This document shows, piece after piece, positions 17,231-28,403 of a stretch of DNA of 64,000 bases (its first letter is position 1; each line of letters begins with the position of its first letter). The notes below the pieces were generated by a model. That model saw nothing but the letters and a program-made list of their open reading frames with translations. It was not told the origin of the DNA and made no database searches. The position numbers and the translations under genes were made by a program. The stretch is from Rhodopirellula sp. (GTDB lineage Bacteria > Planctomycetota > Planctomycetia > Pirellulales > Pirellulaceae): NCBI GenBank assembly GCA_024644085.1, contig JAHELS010000002.1, positions 1 to 64,000 on the forward strand, in the 5' to 3' direction.

Positions 17231-18589
17231 ATGCGGATTAACCACAGCCAAATGTACGACGGACATCCTGTCCGTCAGCCCGGACTTCTCGACGGACAGG
17301 ATGTCCGTCGTACGTCGCGCAGGCAGCTCTGCAGGTTGAGTCTCGGCGCTGCAATGTTCCTGCTTACAAACACCGCCACCGCCAACAATGAACCCTTCCG
17401 ACCCGAGGCCGGGGAATTTCCGCCTCTCGAAAAGGCGCATTCCTACCGGGGCGAACTGCTGTTCGTGGACCATGCCAACCGCCGCGGCAGCATTCGTATA
17501 CAGACCGAGGGCAAATTTCGGTTCATCAGCCCATCGCCCTTCGCAATGCTTCCCTACGGTATCGTTCGGTATCACGGCGCACCGGCTGATCTCCGCGATA
17601 TCCCCCTCGGCACGATGCTGCATGTCCGGGCCTTTCTTCCGCCGGACCCAAAGATTTCGGCCGTACCTGTACTGCCCACCAACAACCGAACGAAGAAAGC
17701 AGGTAACGCCGGCACCGGTTCGGCACCTGCCGAGAATCACGTCCTCCTGCTCGAAGACGAGCCCAGTTATTGTCAGCGCGAGGGCAAAGTCTGGAAACTG
17801 AAAGAAGTCGAGGTCAGTAATAATCAGGGAATGATCATTGCGAGTCGCGGACCGCGAGAAGGCGGAGGTGGCGACGCGAGCGAGGAAAAAATGACCTTCG
17901 ATGCCGCCACGCGCATCTGGCGCGGCCGCGAATTCCTCGAGATTCAGGACCTGATCGCCGAAGGTACCTGGCCCGACAACGGAACGAGATCGCTCGACGG
18001 CCAGAGCGTTCTGCTCGGGATCACCTGGAAGCCTACACCAGGAGGCGTCTTCACACGATTCCACATTTCGGACATCTGGCTGGACGACGCTGCCATACAG
18101 CGCGCCGCCCGCAACCAGACCGAAACGCACAAGTCATTCATCCGTAGTCGTTGGATGCCCGGCTGGGTCGATGCGGTCGAGTATGGAAAGTTCGGTAGTG
18201 CAAAGGTGAAGGCGACTCTGTTCGGCGGAATGGACGAGTCACTCTACGCTGATCTCAAGAAAGGGAGCCGGGCGCTGTTGGCACAGTCTGAGAACACTTT
18301 GAAACACTGGGCCGGTGGGACAGCCGGCACTGCCCAATTGGCCTCAAAGGGTCCCATCCTGGATGTGACGAAGACAGAAGGTGAGATTCCTCTGGGAAGC
18401 AGCGGAATCCAAATCCACTTTCAAACGGACCTCATCACTGAAGGTATTCGCCCGGGAAGAGTCATTCGTGTCCGGCCTGCGGTCTGGCCCGATCTCCATG
18501 TCCCGCGCGAGGAGTATCTGAAAGATTCGAGCGACACCCACGAAGACCGCTTCCCGACCCCAGACATCTTCCCGATTTACGGACGCTGA
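17231..18589 (+). CDS. Secreted protein of unknown function, tandem paralogue 2
   Basis: 452 residues, clearly homologous to the upstream gene along the mature part ([59 protein letters not shown]). ATG 17231 is followed by MRINHSQ and then about 20 residues encoded by repeat D2. A hydrophobic signal core comes next (LSLGAAMFLLTNTATA). D2 sits at the same place relative to the signal peptide as V3/A4 in paralogue 1, but is of an unrelated family. No known domain or active site was recognised. It ends 11 bases before the next gene. Confidence 0.75.
   Translation: MRINHSQMYDGHPVRQPGLLDGQDVRRTSRRQLCRLSLGAAMFLLTNTATANNEPFRPEAGEFPPLEKAHSYRGELLFVDHANRRGSIRIQTEGKFRFISPSPFAMLPYGIVRYHGAPADLRDIPLGTMLHVRAFLPPDPKISAVPVLPTNNRTKKAGNAGTGSAPAENHVLLLEDEPSYCQREGKVWKLKEVEVSNNQGMIIASRGPREGGGGDASEEKMTFDAATRIWRGREFLEIQDLIAEGTWPDNGTRSLDGQSVLLGITWKPTPGGVFTRFHISDIWLDDAAIQRAARNQTETHKSFIRSRWMPGWVDAVEYGKFGSAKVKATLFGGMDESLYADLKKGSRALLAQSENTLKHWAGGTAGTAQLASKGPILDVTKTEGEIPLGSSGIQIHFQTDLITEGIRPGRVIRVRPAVWPDLHVPREEYLKDSSDTHEDRFPTPDIFPIYGR
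17254..17313. repeat. Palindromic element D2 in the N-terminus of the 17231 gene
   Basis: Family D, 60 bp, GTACGACGGACATCCTGTCC to GGATGTCCGTCGTAC. The left arm hairpin is GACGGACA-TCC-TGTCCGTC. It is translated in a different phase from D1. Confidence 0.9.
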
Positions 18590-18600
18590 TAGATCGAACG

Positions 18601-21600
18601 ATGACACAACTCAAAAATCCTAACTGGATCGCTGCGCTGTACCTCGTTGTTTTCCTGCACGCAGCCACAGCAATCGCTGCCGATAACACATCACCGGTCG
18701 CACGGTGGGAGTTTGGTACTGAGGAAGCCACTCCGCTCAGAGCCATAGGTAACGTGCAGCGTGATCAAGCTGGGCCGCGGCCTCCGGAGTTTCCCGACAT
18801 GGCTGCGAACAACACAGCTGTGCGAGTTGACGCGGGTGCCTACCTGTCTGTTCCCGATACAGGATCGCATAGCGACTTCGATTTCACGAACGGCGATGCC
18901 ATCACGATCGAAGCATGGGTAAATCCGTCTGTTCTTCGCGAAGGTCAGGTCAGCTATGTCGTCGGTAAAGGCCGTACCGGCTCGCCGAAGTTCGCCCGCG
19001 ATAATCAAAACTGGTCGTTGCGGGTGGTCGGTGCCAAGAATGAAGCGAAACTCAGTTTCCTGTTTGCAACGAAGCTGACCAGCAGCGAAGCGCACTGGCA
19101 TCGCTGGGATTCGCGGCTCGGCTTTCCCGTTGGGACCGGGTGGCATCACATTGCCATCGCGTATCGCTTCGGCGATCCCAAATCGATCCGTGGGTGGGTC
19201 AATGGCGAACCGACGCAAGGGAACTGGAGTTACGGCGGCGAGACAAAAGAGCCACCGGTCATTGATAACGATGAGATTCGCATCGGCAACGGTTTCGCAG
19301 GGATGCTCGACGCGATTGCGATTCACCGTGCCGTGCTCGACGACAAAGTTGTGGCGTCGCGTTTCCATCGTGTGGGCAAGCCGCGCGTTGTCAAGCCTCA
19401 GCCGGAAGTCATGCCCGAACTGGCCGATGTTCCTGAGGGTCGCGTGCTGGTGCAGTTATCCCCTGGTCTGCCCGCACACAATCGCTGGCCCAACGAAGGC
19501 GAACAATGGCCGAGTGAATCGGCCCGCTGGATTGGCGATACATTTCTCCTTCCGCGAGTTCCGCTTGGGTACGACGCTTGGGGAATCCGCTCCGCATGGA
19601 AAGCTCCCGTGCTGCTACGAATGGCCGGCGATGTGCAGCTGCCAGCCGGCACACATCGCTTCATGATGCGCGGCCGCGCGGTGGGCCGCTTGTGGATCAA
19701 CGGCAAGGTCGTTGCGCGAACCAAAGCGATCACCGGGCGTCCGCCCGATGGTGAGGAACGGATCACGCCTCTCGCTCAGCCACCGCTGCCCGGCGTGCGA
19801 GTCCACGGTTATCACCAGCAAGAAGTGTTTGGGGAGGCAACGATTGAACCGGGCGTCACCGGCAAATCACGCGTGGTGCTGGAACTCGTTGTCGGCGGCA
19901 AAGGGCACCGCACGGAAACAGGCGAGGTCTGTGTGGCGATGCTGTCGGCGGACGGCAAGATGTACGAACTGGTTGGTGCGGGTTCGACTCGACTCCCTTT
20001 GACAGACGCGGCCGTCGAGCCGGTATTGTCCGCCATCGAGGAGTCGCTGGCACAGTTGGACGACCAGCGACGCCGTCGCGCCGCTGCTTCACAAGATGAC
20101 TTCTGGCAAGGACGTCATGAGCTCGCACGTACGTGGGTGAAAGAAAAGCCGAATGTAGGACGGGCACTCCTGCCCGTCGCAGACTCAAACAAGACGGGCA
20201 AGAGTGCCCATCCTACAGATATGCATCCAATCGACGCTTTCATCACATCGAAGATTGAGCGTGCGATCGCTGCGTCATCAGGCGCCGACGCCAGCCAGGC
20301 TGAACACTTCCACGACAAGATTCTGCCAATCCTGCGCGAGAATTGTTTTCGTTGTCACGGAGAAAAGGACAAGGGTGGCTTGAAGTTGGACTCGCGCGCA
20401 GCGGCGCTCAAGGCGGGTGATTCAGAAATCCCCGCGGTCGTTCCTGGCGACCTGAAAGCGAGTGAACTGATTGTACGAATTCGAGACGGTGATATGCCGC
20501 CTACCGATGATGGGCTGCTCAAACAGCAGATCGAATTGTTGGAACAATGGGTCAAGTATGGCGCGCCGTGGCCCGCGCCGCCGCTGGCCGAATCTGATGT
20601 GGCGTTGTCGCCGGTCGTTGGCGATGCATCGTTTCTGCGGCGTGTTTATCTCGACACGGTTGGCGTTCCGCCGACCGCCGATGAAGCGCAGGCATTTCTG
20701 GCCGACGTGAATCCACACAAACGCACCCGACTGATCGACGGGCTCCTGAACGATGATCGTTTCGCCGACGGGTGGATGAGCTTCTGGCTCGATCTGCTCG
20801 CCGAGAACCCGACACTGCTCAACCAGTCGATGGGCAGTACGGGACCGTTTCGCTGGTTCCTGCACGATTCATTGCGTGACAGCAAACCGCTGGACCGGAT
20901 GGTCACGGAACTCATCTTGATGCGCGGCGGTGCGGCGGAAGGCGGCAGCGCGGGGTTTGCGATGGCGAGCGAAAACGACTCGCCCATGGCAGCCAAAGGG
21001 CACATCGTCGCGTCGGCGTTCCTCGGCATCGAACTCGAGTGCGCCCGTTGTCACGATTCGCCCTACCACCTCACGACACAGAAAGATCTTTACTCGCTGG
21101 CCGCCATGCTCAGTCGCAAGTCCGTCACCGTCCCCAAAACCAGTCGGGTGCCGGCCGCGTTCTTCGAGAACCAGAAGGTACGCAAGTCGCTGATTCAGGT
21201 AACGCTTCAGGCCAATCAGTCTGTGCCGGCCCAGTGGCCGTTCGCTTCCGTCACGGGCGTGACGGACGACGAGAACATTGACCGGCTGATGCAAAACCCG
21301 ACCGATACTCGTGAGCGACTTGCTGCGCTGATCACCGCGCCGCAAAACGTGCGATTTTCACGCGTCATCGTGAACCGTATCTGGAAAAAGTTGATCGGCG
21401 CCGGGATGGTGGAACCAGTTCACGACTGGGAAGGCAATACGGCCAGTCATCCGGAATTGCTGAACTGGCTGGCTCAAGAACTGATCACCAATAATTACGA
21501 CTTCCGTCATGTGGTGCGACTGATTCTGACGTCGACGGCTTACCAGCGCGCGGCCGTCGGGAGGAATCTTGCCGCTTCGGCCGAGACGCGGTTCTTCAAC

Positions 21601-22335
21601 GCTCCCGATCGTCGCCGTCTGACCGCCGAGCAGATCGTCGATTCGCTGCACCACTCCACGGGGCGACCGTTCGATGTCGAGGAGCTGACTTTTGTGCATG
21701 ATGGGAGGCGGGAACTGGGACAGCGTCAGACGCTGGGGAAACCAACGCGAGCATGGATGTTTGGCGACCTGAAGAACGAGCGCGACCGTCCCAGTTTGTC
21801 GCTTCCGAAAGCCCGCGCGGTCGTCGACGTGCTGGAGGCTTTCGGCTGGACCGGCGCGCGGCAGATGCCAATCACTGAGCGCGAGACTGATCCAAACGTC
21901 TTGCAACCAGGCGTGCTGGCCAATAGCACGTTGTCCGTGTCGTTGACGCGGGCGTCGCATCAAAGTGCTCTGGCGCAACTTGCGATCGCGGCCGAATCGC
22001 CCGAGTCGCTCGTCGATACATTGTTTCTGCGAACCCTCATCCGATTCCCAAAACCGGACGAACGAACGGCGTATGGCAGTGCGTTGTCCGAGGGGTTTGA
22101 CGCCCGCCTCGTTCCGTCCGACAAGGTCGCTGACATTGAACAACTTCCGCGACTGCCACAAGTGACATGGTTCAACCATGCGCGGCCGAAGGCCAATGAG
22201 ATTCAATTGGAAATCGAACGTCGCGTGCTCGCCGGTCCGCCACCCGACCCACGACTTTCGCCTGCCTGGCGCAGTGCATTGGAAGACGCACTGTGGAGCC
22301 TGATCAATCACCGCGAATTTGTGTGGATGCCGTGA
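18601..22335 (+). CDS. LamG-like / PSCyt1 / DUF1549 / DUF1553 protein (type I)
   Basis: 1244 residues, longer than usual because of an N-terminal LamG/concanavalin-like domain (about 30-265, with ITIEAWVNP and GFAGMLDAIAIHRAVL). A further beta-rich segment follows. The cytochrome c-like motif CFRCH comes only at 582-586, and the DUF1549-type motif CARCH is at 814-818. DUF1553 is C-terminal. A signal peptide is present (about 1-27). Repeat H1 encodes residues about 519-539, in the linker between the beta-rich part and the cytochrome domain. The LamG module suggests binding to a polysaccharide. Partner of the DUF1501 gene at 22460. Confidence 0.88.
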   Translation: MTQLKNPNWIAALYLVVFLHAATAIAADNTSPVARWEFGTEEATPLRAIGNVQRDQAGPRPPEFPDMAANNTAVRVDAGAYLSVPDTGSHSDFDFTNGDAITIEAWVNPSVLREGQVSYVVGKGRTGSPKFARDNQNWSLRVVGAKNEAKLSFLFATKLTSSEAHWHRWDSRLGFPVGTGWHHIAIAYRFGDPKSIRGWVNGEPTQGNWSYGGETKEPPVIDNDEIRIGNGFAGMLDAIAIHRAVLDDKVVASRFHRVGKPRVVKPQPEVMPELADVPEGRVLVQLSPGLPAHNRWPNEGEQWPSESARWIGDTFLLPRVPLGYDAWGIRSAWKAPVLLRMAGDVQLPAGTHRFMMRGRAVGRLWINGKVVARTKAITGRPPDGEERITPLAQPPLPGVRVHGYHQQEVFGEATIEPGVTGKSRVVLELVVGGKGHRTETGEVCVAMLSADGKMYELVGAGSTRLPLTDAAVEPVLSAIEESLAQLDDQRRRRAAASQDDFWQGRHELARTWVKEKPNVGRALLPVADSNKTGKSAHPTDMHPIDAFITSKIERAIAASSGADASQAEHFHDKILPILRENCFRCHGEKDKGGLKLDSRAAALKAGDSEIPAVVPGDLKASELIVRIRDGDMPPTDDGLLKQQIELLEQWVKYGAPWPAPPLAESDVALSPVVGDASFLRRVYLDTVGVPPTADEAQAFLADVNPHKRTRLIDGLLNDDRFADGWMSFWLDLLAENPTLLNQSMGSTGPFRWFLHDSLRDSKPLDRMVTELILMRGGAAEGGSAGFAMASENDSPMAAKGHIVASAFLGIELECARCHDSPYHLTTQKDLYSLAAMLSRKSVTVPKTSRVPAAFFENQKVRKSLIQVTLQANQSVPAQWPFASVTGVTDDENIDRLMQNPTDTRERLAALITAPQNVRFSRVIVNRIWKKLIGAGMVEPVHDWEGNTASHPELLNWLAQELITNNYDFRHVVRLILTSTAYQRAAVGRNLAASAETRFFNAPDRRRLTAEQIVDSLHHSTGRPFDVEELTFVHDGRRELGQRQTLGKPTRAWMFGDLKNERDRPSLSLPKARAVVDVLEAFGWTGARQMPITERETDPNVLQPGVLANSTLSVSLTRASHQSALAQLAIAAESPESLVDTLFLRTLIRFPKPDERTAYGSALSEGFDARLVPSDKVADIEQLPRLPQVTWFNHARPKANEIQLEIERRVLAGPPPDPRLSPAWRSALEDALWSLINHREFVWMP
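20155..20216. repeat. Palindromic element H1 inside the 18601 gene
   Basis: 62 bp, GTAGGACGGGCACTCCTGCC to AGAGTGCCCATCCTAC. Left arm hairpin GACGGGCA-CTCC-TGCCCGTC. In frame as VGRALLPVADSNKTGKSAHP. Confidence 0.9.
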
Positions 22336-22367
22336 TGGACGATTCAAAACTCTCACTTGGTCAGAAT

Positions 22368-22442
22368 GGTAACCCGAAGAGTGAGCGAGGGACCGAGAAC
22401 AGAATGAACCGGGAGCATCCCTCGCTCACGCTTCGGGTTACC
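22368..22442. repeat. Palindromic element V4 between pair members
   Basis: Family V, 75 bp, GGTAACCCGAAGAGTGAGCG to CGCTCACGCTTCGGGTTACC. It fills most of the 124-base gap between the 18601 and 22460 genes. Confidence 0.92.
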
Positions 22443-22459
22443 AGACGGAGACATCAATT

Positions 22460-23761
22460 GTGAACTTATTATCCTCGTTGAATCGTCGCGAGTTTCTCGC
22501 AGCAGGCGCCGCCGCTGGCTGCGGCCTTGCTTTACCACAACTTGCGAGCGCTGACGACACGCTCAACGGAACACTTATCCGGGGCAAGGCCGAACATGTG
22601 ATTTCGATCTGGTTGGGCGGCGGTATGGGGCAGATCGACACGTTCGATCCAAAAGGAAAAGGCGACCCGAGTAAGAAGCTGGCAGGTTCCTACTATGACT
22701 CCATCGAAACGGCTGTTCCCGACGTCCGGGTGTGTGAGCACCTGCCGAAGCTTGCGGGACTGATGGACCGCGTCACGGCAGTTCGTAGTGTGCATCACAA
22801 GGTGATCGACGAACACGCCGCTGCGACCAACCGCATGCACACCGGACGGCCGATCAGCGGAACGGTGACGTATCCGTCGCTGGGATCGATCATCGCGCAC
22901 GAACGAGGCGCGGCCAGCGACGGCGCTCCGCCTTATGTTCTGATTGGATATCCGAACGTCACTCGCGGCCCGGGATTTCTCGGTACGCGCGACAGCTATC
23001 TGTATTTAACCGACACAAGCCAGGGACCGGCCGGACTGACTCGCCCCGACGGCATCACCCCGCGGAGTCAATCGCGCCGGGAAAAACTCCTTGCCGTCTT
23101 GAAGCGCAATGCCGACCCAACGACCGATCAGCGATTGCTCGATTACGACGCGGCGATCGAACAAAGTCTGAAACTAAGCGGTCCGGAATTTATGCGCGTC
23201 TTCGAACTGGACCGCGAACCGGCGGATCTTCGCAATCGATACGGCGGCGAATTTGGCCAGCGATGTCTGCTCAGCCGTCGATTGGTTGAGCGGGGCGTGC
23301 GTTTCATCGAAGTGTCGCACAACCTGAACTTTCTGAACGGCATCGGCTGGGACGTGCACAACGAGGGCATTCTGAATCAGCATAAATTGATTCAGGAACT
23401 GGACACAGCCGTCGCCGCGTTGATTGCGGACCTGGAAGCAAAACGCATGCTCGACAAAACGCTGATCGTCATCACCACCGAATTCGGCCGACCACCCGAA
23501 TTCGACAGCGGTGGCGGACGTGGCCATCAAGGCACGGCCTTCAGCTGTGTCCTCGCCGGCGGCGGCCTGTCGCATTGCGGAGCCTGGGGCGAAACCGATG
23601 AGATCGCAAAAAAGATCGTTTCGAATCCCGTCAGTGTGCCCGACTTCTTCGCAACGATTTGTGCCGCTGTTGGCATCGACTACCACAAGAACCTGTACGA
23701 CGGCGACCGCCCCGTTCCTATCACAGACATGGGCCAGTCCATCGGGGAGTTATTCGCATGA
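22460..23761 (+). CDS. DUF1501 family protein, Tat-exported, partner of the 18601 gene
   Basis: 433 residues from a GTG start, shorter than the other DUF1501 proteins here. Twin-arginine motif NRREFL at 8-13, then an alanine-rich hydrophobic segment. Motifs: [19 protein letters not shown] and GRGHQGTAF, where other members have GRDH, so one acidic residue of the usual motif is absent. The C-terminus lacks the DVHGH ending and instead has the pattern [14 protein letters not shown]. This looks like a distinct DUF1501 subfamily paired with the LamG-carrying cytochrome protein. The 124-base gap to its partner is filled by repeat V4. Confidence 0.88.
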   Translation: MNLLSSLNRREFLAAGAAAGCGLALPQLASADDTLNGTLIRGKAEHVISIWLGGGMGQIDTFDPKGKGDPSKKLAGSYYDSIETAVPDVRVCEHLPKLAGLMDRVTAVRSVHHKVIDEHAAATNRMHTGRPISGTVTYPSLGSIIAHERGAASDGAPPYVLIGYPNVTRGPGFLGTRDSYLYLTDTSQGPAGLTRPDGITPRSQSRREKLLAVLKRNADPTTDQRLLDYDAAIEQSLKLSGPEFMRVFELDREPADLRNRYGGEFGQRCLLSRRLVERGVRFIEVSHNLNFLNGIGWDVHNEGILNQHKLIQELDTAVAALIADLEAKRMLDKTLIVITTEFGRPPEFDSGGGRGHQGTAFSCVLAGGGLSHCGAWGETDEIAKKIVSNPVSVPDFFATICAAVGIDYHKNLYDGDRPVPITDMGQSIGELFA

Positions 23762-23807
23762 CAATTCCGTCGTCCGTTGTGGTTTTTGCCAGGAACCCAG
23801 GAAAAAC

Positions 23808-26807
23808 ATGAACACTCATACCTTGTTTATAAGCTTGGTTGGCATTGTCATATGGACCAATGCGCTGCTGGCCAACGAAGCCAGGATCGCCGAGGATGGC
23901 TTTGATCCTCGCGGCAAGCTGAACCTGCCCGCTCGGGGAGCTGGCTTCAAGGGGGGATGGAAGGTCTCCGGGCAATCGACGGCGACCGTTGACGAGCAGC
24001 ATTCGGGTGTCCTGATTCGGGGAACTGGGGAGCGGGACAATGCCCTGCGACGGGAGCTGGTTACGCCGTTTCGCGATGGCGAGATGTTTGTTCGTTTCAG
24101 TCTCCGCTACGAACCGCCGGAGGATGACAGCGAATTCTTTGTGCTCTGGCTCGACCGGCTGGAAGGCACGGACCGGTCTACTCACGCAGAGAATGTTCCC
24201 AACATCGGACTGCATGTTGCGACGGCAGGACCACTGAAGGGAAAGGCTGTGTTCATGGTGCGGATCGGTCCGTCACACACGGATTTCAGTTCCGTCGAGC
24301 TCCAGCGCGGCCGCGACTATGTTCTGGTAGGCCGACTGTCGAAAACGGATCCAACTGATCGGGCGGACTACGATCAGTTTGAGCTGTGGGTGAATCCCAA
24401 ATCGGAAGACAGGGATCACCCCGACGCCAAGATCAAGTATTCCAACAGCGTGAATGTTGTGCGTTGGGTCGGCTTTTCCACAGGACGAAAGACCGAAACT
24501 GGCGATCGTGTATGGATCGACGACCTGGTATTGAGTCGTTCTTGGGACGATGTCATGGAAGCGGCCATCTCGCCGCCGCCAGCGCCCGAGCCTCTGCCCG
24601 GGACGCCCTGGGAAGGTACGGTGAACTTCGCGCGCGACGTTTATCCGTTGTTGAAATCGCGTTGTTTCCAATGCCACTCGGGCAAGGACTCGGAGTCTGG
24701 AATTCGGCTCGATATCCGAAACGAGATTCTCGGCTACAGCACCGGTGATCCGCTGGCCGAGCCTGGCCGGGCGCGATCCAGCCGACTGCTTGAAACGGTT
24801 GCCGCATCCAACCCCGACGAGCGAATGCCGCCGGCCGAAGAGGGAACCGTTCCACTCTCAGCGGAAGAAATCGGACTGCTCGCCGCATGGATCGAACAGG
24901 GGATGTTATGGGACGAGAAACTACTCCCCACGCCGCGGATCAAATCGGATCACTGGGCCTTCCAACCCGTCGAACGTCCGGTAGTGCCCGAGGTTGACCA
25001 TGACGGCTGGGGACGCACTCCGATCGATGCCTTCATCGCGGCGCGGCAGGTAGCCAAGGGAGTGACTCCCGCAGCCGAAGCGTTACCGCAGAAGCTGGTT
25101 CGGCGGCTCTATCTGGATCTCATTGGTCTCCCGCCCACGCCGGAGCAGGTGAAGAGTTTCATTAAAGCTCACGCCGACGATCCCGAAACGGCATACACAT
25201 CGCTCGTCGATAAGCTGCTCGCTTCCAGGCACTACGGCGAGCGATGGGGACGGCGTTGGCTCGACCTCGCACGCTGGGCCGAGAGTCATGGCTATCAACA
25301 CGACATTCCGCGCCCGTATGCCTGGCGCTATCGCGACTACGTTATTAGCAGCTTCAACGCCGACAAGCCCTACGATCGTTTTCTGACCGAGCAGCTCGCG
25401 GGGGATGAGTTGCAACCCTACTCAGATGAAAACCTGATCGCGACGGGCTTTCTCGCCTCGGCGCGCATCAGTGGCAACAACATGGACAAGGCCGCACAGC
25501 GCAATGATGTCCTGGTTGATATTTCCAATGCGACAGGCAGCGCCGTACTGGGGCTGACGATGGAATGTGTCCAGTGTCACAACCACAAGTTCGATCCCAT
25601 CAGCCAGCGTGACTATTACCGGCTCCATGCGTTTTTCGTGAACGGCCAGCTTGGCAATCTCGCGCTGCGCGACCCGACGACAACTAATCCGACCGATCTG
25701 GAAAACTGGATGGGCGACCGCGCTTACAAGTTCTACATGAGTGAGGCGGGCAAGCTGGTAAAGAAAAAGCTGTTCGCACACACAAGGCAATCGCACACCT
25801 GGGGATTCCATGCACCTGGCCGGAGCGATCCTCACATCGAGCGAATGCCAGTGGTCAATCGCGATCCAATCCGGTGGAACGCCGAACAACTGAAGAGCAC
25901 ACGCGGCCATATTCTCATTCGAGGCGACGTGACCCGCCCTGGTCCCGCAGTCACCGGTGGCTGGCCGGAAGTGCTGGGACCGACTCCTGTGAAACCGGAC
26001 GGCCTGAGCCGCGTCGAGTTCACCCGGTGGCTGACCAGTCGCGACAACCCGCTGACCGCCCGAGTCTGGGTCAACCGTTTATGGCAATGGCATTTTGGCC
26101 AAGCCATCGTGACCACACCGAGTGATTTTGGAACGCGCGGAGCGGCTCCCACCCATCCCGAACTACTCGACTGGCTGGCTGTCGAATTAATGGAAAACGG
26201 ATGGAGCACAAAGCATCTCCATCGCCTGATTGTGCATTCCGCCACTTATCGCCAACGACGTCTTCACGACGCCGCGAACGCTGCCGTCGATCCCGGCAAT
26301 GAGTTGCTCTGGAATTGGCCGCGGCGGCGCCTCGAAGCCGAGGCGATTCGCGATTCGGTCCTCGTCGCGACGGGGGAACTCGACCGTTCGATCGGTGGCC
26401 CCAGCGTGCCTCCCCGGCGAGAAGAGAAGACGCTGCGGCGGACGCTGTATCTCTACCAGCGACGCAGTGAAATGCCCACCGCGATGACGATGTTCGATTC
26501 GCCGGAACTAGTCACCAGTTGCCCGCAACGCGGTGTCTCGACCGTGGCCCTGCAGCCGCTCTATCTGCTCAACAGCGACTTCATGATTCGCCGCGCCGAA
26601 GCACTTGCGAATCGGGTCCGTCTAGCGGCCGCCGATGACGAGGACCGGTTGGAGATCGCCTTTATGGACACTCTCGGACGCGGTCCCAGTGATGCTGAAC
26701 GCAAGCAAGCTCTTCGGTTGCTCGAAGCCAATCGGAATTCACCCGACACCCTCGTTCATCTTTGTCACGCCCTGATGAACCTCAACGAGTTTCACTACAT
26801 CCCATGA
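23808..26807 (+). CDS. PSCyt1 / DUF1549 / DUF1553 protein (type I) with N-terminal beta-sandwich-like region
   Basis: 999 residues from ATG 23808, which gives a clean signal peptide ([17 protein letters not shown]); the frame is open further upstream but that part overlaps the previous gene. Residues about 30-250 form a region resembling a concanavalin-like lectin/glucanase fold (alternating strands with [10 protein letters not shown] and [12 protein letters not shown]); this is a fold guess. Cytochrome motif CFQCH at 286-290, DUF1549 with CVQCH at 587-591, DUF1553 C-terminal. It overlaps its DUF1501 partner by 4 bases. No palindromic repeat inside. Confidence 0.88.
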   Translation: MNTHTLFISLVGIVIWTNALLANEARIAEDGFDPRGKLNLPARGAGFKGGWKVSGQSTATVDEQHSGVLIRGTGERDNALRRELVTPFRDGEMFVRFSLRYEPPEDDSEFFVLWLDRLEGTDRSTHAENVPNIGLHVATAGPLKGKAVFMVRIGPSHTDFSSVELQRGRDYVLVGRLSKTDPTDRADYDQFELWVNPKSEDRDHPDAKIKYSNSVNVVRWVGFSTGRKTETGDRVWIDDLVLSRSWDDVMEAAISPPPAPEPLPGTPWEGTVNFARDVYPLLKSRCFQCHSGKDSESGIRLDIRNEILGYSTGDPLAEPGRARSSRLLETVAASNPDERMPPAEEGTVPLSAEEIGLLAAWIEQGMLWDEKLLPTPRIKSDHWAFQPVERPVVPEVDHDGWGRTPIDAFIAARQVAKGVTPAAEALPQKLVRRLYLDLIGLPPTPEQVKSFIKAHADDPETAYTSLVDKLLASRHYGERWGRRWLDLARWAESHGYQHDIPRPYAWRYRDYVISSFNADKPYDRFLTEQLAGDELQPYSDENLIATGFLASARISGNNMDKAAQRNDVLVDISNATGSAVLGLTMECVQCHNHKFDPISQRDYYRLHAFFVNGQLGNLALRDPTTTNPTDLENWMGDRAYKFYMSEAGKLVKKKLFAHTRQSHTWGFHAPGRSDPHIERMPVVNRDPIRWNAEQLKSTRGHILIRGDVTRPGPAVTGGWPEVLGPTPVKPDGLSRVEFTRWLTSRDNPLTARVWVNRLWQWHFGQAIVTTPSDFGTRGAAPTHPELLDWLAVELMENGWSTKHLHRLIVHSATYRQRRLHDAANAAVDPGNELLWNWPRRRLEAEAIRDSVLVATGELDRSIGGPSVPPRREEKTLRRTLYLYQRRSEMPTAMTMFDSPELVTSCPQRGVSTVALQPLYLLNSDFMIRRAEALANRVRLAAADDEDRLEIAFMDTLGRGPSDAERKQALRLLEANRNSPDTLVHLCHALMNLNEFHYIP

Positions 26808-28252
26808 ATCGAAATCCCATGAATCAAATTGAATCCATTTCGCGCCGCGACATGCTGCAGGGGAGCACGTTGGGTTTTGGCTCGATCGCCCTGGCGTCCA
26901 TGTTGGCTCAGGACGGACTGCTGGCGGCTACTCGCGAAGGCGACCATACCCGGCCTCACCTCGTTGGCCCCCACCTGCCTCCGCGCGCGAAGAGCATTAT
27001 TTTCCTCTTCATGAGCGGCGGTCCCGGACAGGCGGATACGTTTGATCCCAAACCACTGCTACAGGACCTTGAGGGGCAACCCGTTCCCGATCAAATCGCG
27101 GTCAACGTGCCGAAGATCCCGCGCAGCGGCGTCGATTCCCTGCTGATGGCCTCGCCTTTCTCGTTCCGGCAGTACGGCGAGAGCGGTATTCCGGTCTCCG
27201 AGTTGTTTCCCGAAACGGGAAAACTCGTTGACGAACTCTGCGTCATCCGTTCGCTCAATCACCGCATTCCCGTGCATGGCCCGGGCGAGTGTGTCGCCCT
27301 GACCGGTACCGCGATCGGTGATCGGCCAAGCATGGGTGCCTGGCTGACCTACGGCCTTGGTAGCGAGACGAAAGACCTGCCTGGCTTTTTGGTCATGCTT
27401 TCGAACACCACCGGTCCCGCACCCCAACGGCCGGGCTGGGGCCCTGGCTTCCTGCCGTCGCGATACCAGGGCACCGTAGTCGATGCCAGCAGTGGAGTCC
27501 CGTTCACCAGGATGCCTTCTTCCTACGACGACCACAGCCGCCGCAAACAACTCGACTTCATCCATTGGATGAACCAGACGCACCTGGCCAGTCAGGGCGA
27601 GGATACGGAACTGGAAGCGCGGATCGCGTCGTACGAACTCGGATTCCGGATGCAGGCGTCCGCGCCGGAGACCTTCGATCTTAAGACCGAACCGGAACAC
27701 GTTCGCCAGCTCTATGGACTGGATGACAAAGCCACCGCCGAGTTCGGCAGCCAATGCCTGATCGCTCGGCGGCTTGTCGAGAAAGGCGTTCGTTGCATCC
27801 AGCTTCGCAATGGAGGCTGGGATGCCCACGGAAGCCTGGAGAGCAACCACCGCAGACAGGCCCGAGGTGTGGACCGGCCAATCGCCGGATTGCTCACCGA
27901 CCTGAAGCAGCGCGGTCTGCTTAAAGAGACCCTCGTCGTCTGGGGAGGTGAATTCGGACGCACCCCAACCACCGAGGGCAGCGCCAAAGGCGCCAAACGC
28001 GGCCGCGATCACTCACCGGCAGGCTATACCGTCTGGCTCGCCGGCGGCGGAGTAAAGGGTGGCCAGGTCATCGGTGCCACCGACGAGCTTGGTTTCGTTC
28101 CCGTCGAGCGCGCACTGTCTCCCGCCGACCTCCACGCCACGATTCTTGAGGCACTGGGACTTGACCAGCACAAGGTCATCTACAGCCACAACAATCGCGA
28201 CGAGATTCCCACCGTGTTTGGAGGCGAAGTGGTGCGCGAGGTGTTTGCATGA
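26804..28252 (+). CDS. DUF1501 family protein, Tat-exported, partner of the 23808 gene
   Basis: 482 residues from ATG 26804, which overlaps the preceding stop (ATGA). A TTG 42 bases upstream extends the frame but lies inside the partner gene. Twin-arginine motif SRRDML at 13-18, followed by [13 protein letters not shown]. Motifs: [23 protein letters not shown]. The C-terminus is the family type with [15 protein letters not shown]. The direct overlap with its partner, without any repeat between, contrasts with four other pairs in this window. Confidence 0.9.
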   Translation: MNRNPMNQIESISRRDMLQGSTLGFGSIALASMLAQDGLLAATREGDHTRPHLVGPHLPPRAKSIIFLFMSGGPGQADTFDPKPLLQDLEGQPVPDQIAVNVPKIPRSGVDSLLMASPFSFRQYGESGIPVSELFPETGKLVDELCVIRSLNHRIPVHGPGECVALTGTAIGDRPSMGAWLTYGLGSETKDLPGFLVMLSNTTGPAPQRPGWGPGFLPSRYQGTVVDASSGVPFTRMPSSYDDHSRRKQLDFIHWMNQTHLASQGEDTELEARIASYELGFRMQASAPETFDLKTEPEHVRQLYGLDDKATAEFGSQCLIARRLVEKGVRCIQLRNGGWDAHGSLESNHRRQARGVDRPIAGLLTDLKQRGLLKETLVVWGGEFGRTPTTEGSAKGAKRGRDHSPAGYTVWLAGGGVKGGQVIGATDELGFVPVERALSPADLHATILEALGLDQHKVIYSHNNRDEIPTVFGGEVVREVFA

Positions 28253-28271
28253 TGAACGGGGAGAAGCGAAT

Positions 28272-28375
28272 GATTGATGATTGTCGATTGGTGATTTTTG
28301 ATATGAGAAGTGAAGAAGGGTGATGGACGGAGCGATGGATTTACTTCGACAATCACAAATCAACAATCATCAATC
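28272..28375. repeat. Palindromic element I1 before the 28404 gene
   Basis: Left arm GATTGATGATTGTCGATTGG and right arm CAAATCAACAATCATCAATC are imperfect inverted copies about 50 bases apart. No GTAG end. It lies between the DUF1501 stop and the next start. Confidence 0.75.
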
Positions 28376-28403
28376 GCTAATCAAAACCAAACGAGTCCGA
28401 TCG

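Noticed and set aside
23511-23807. Extended N-terminus of the 23808 gene
   Set aside because: It lies inside the upstream DUF1501 gene; ATG 23808 gives a proper signal peptide.
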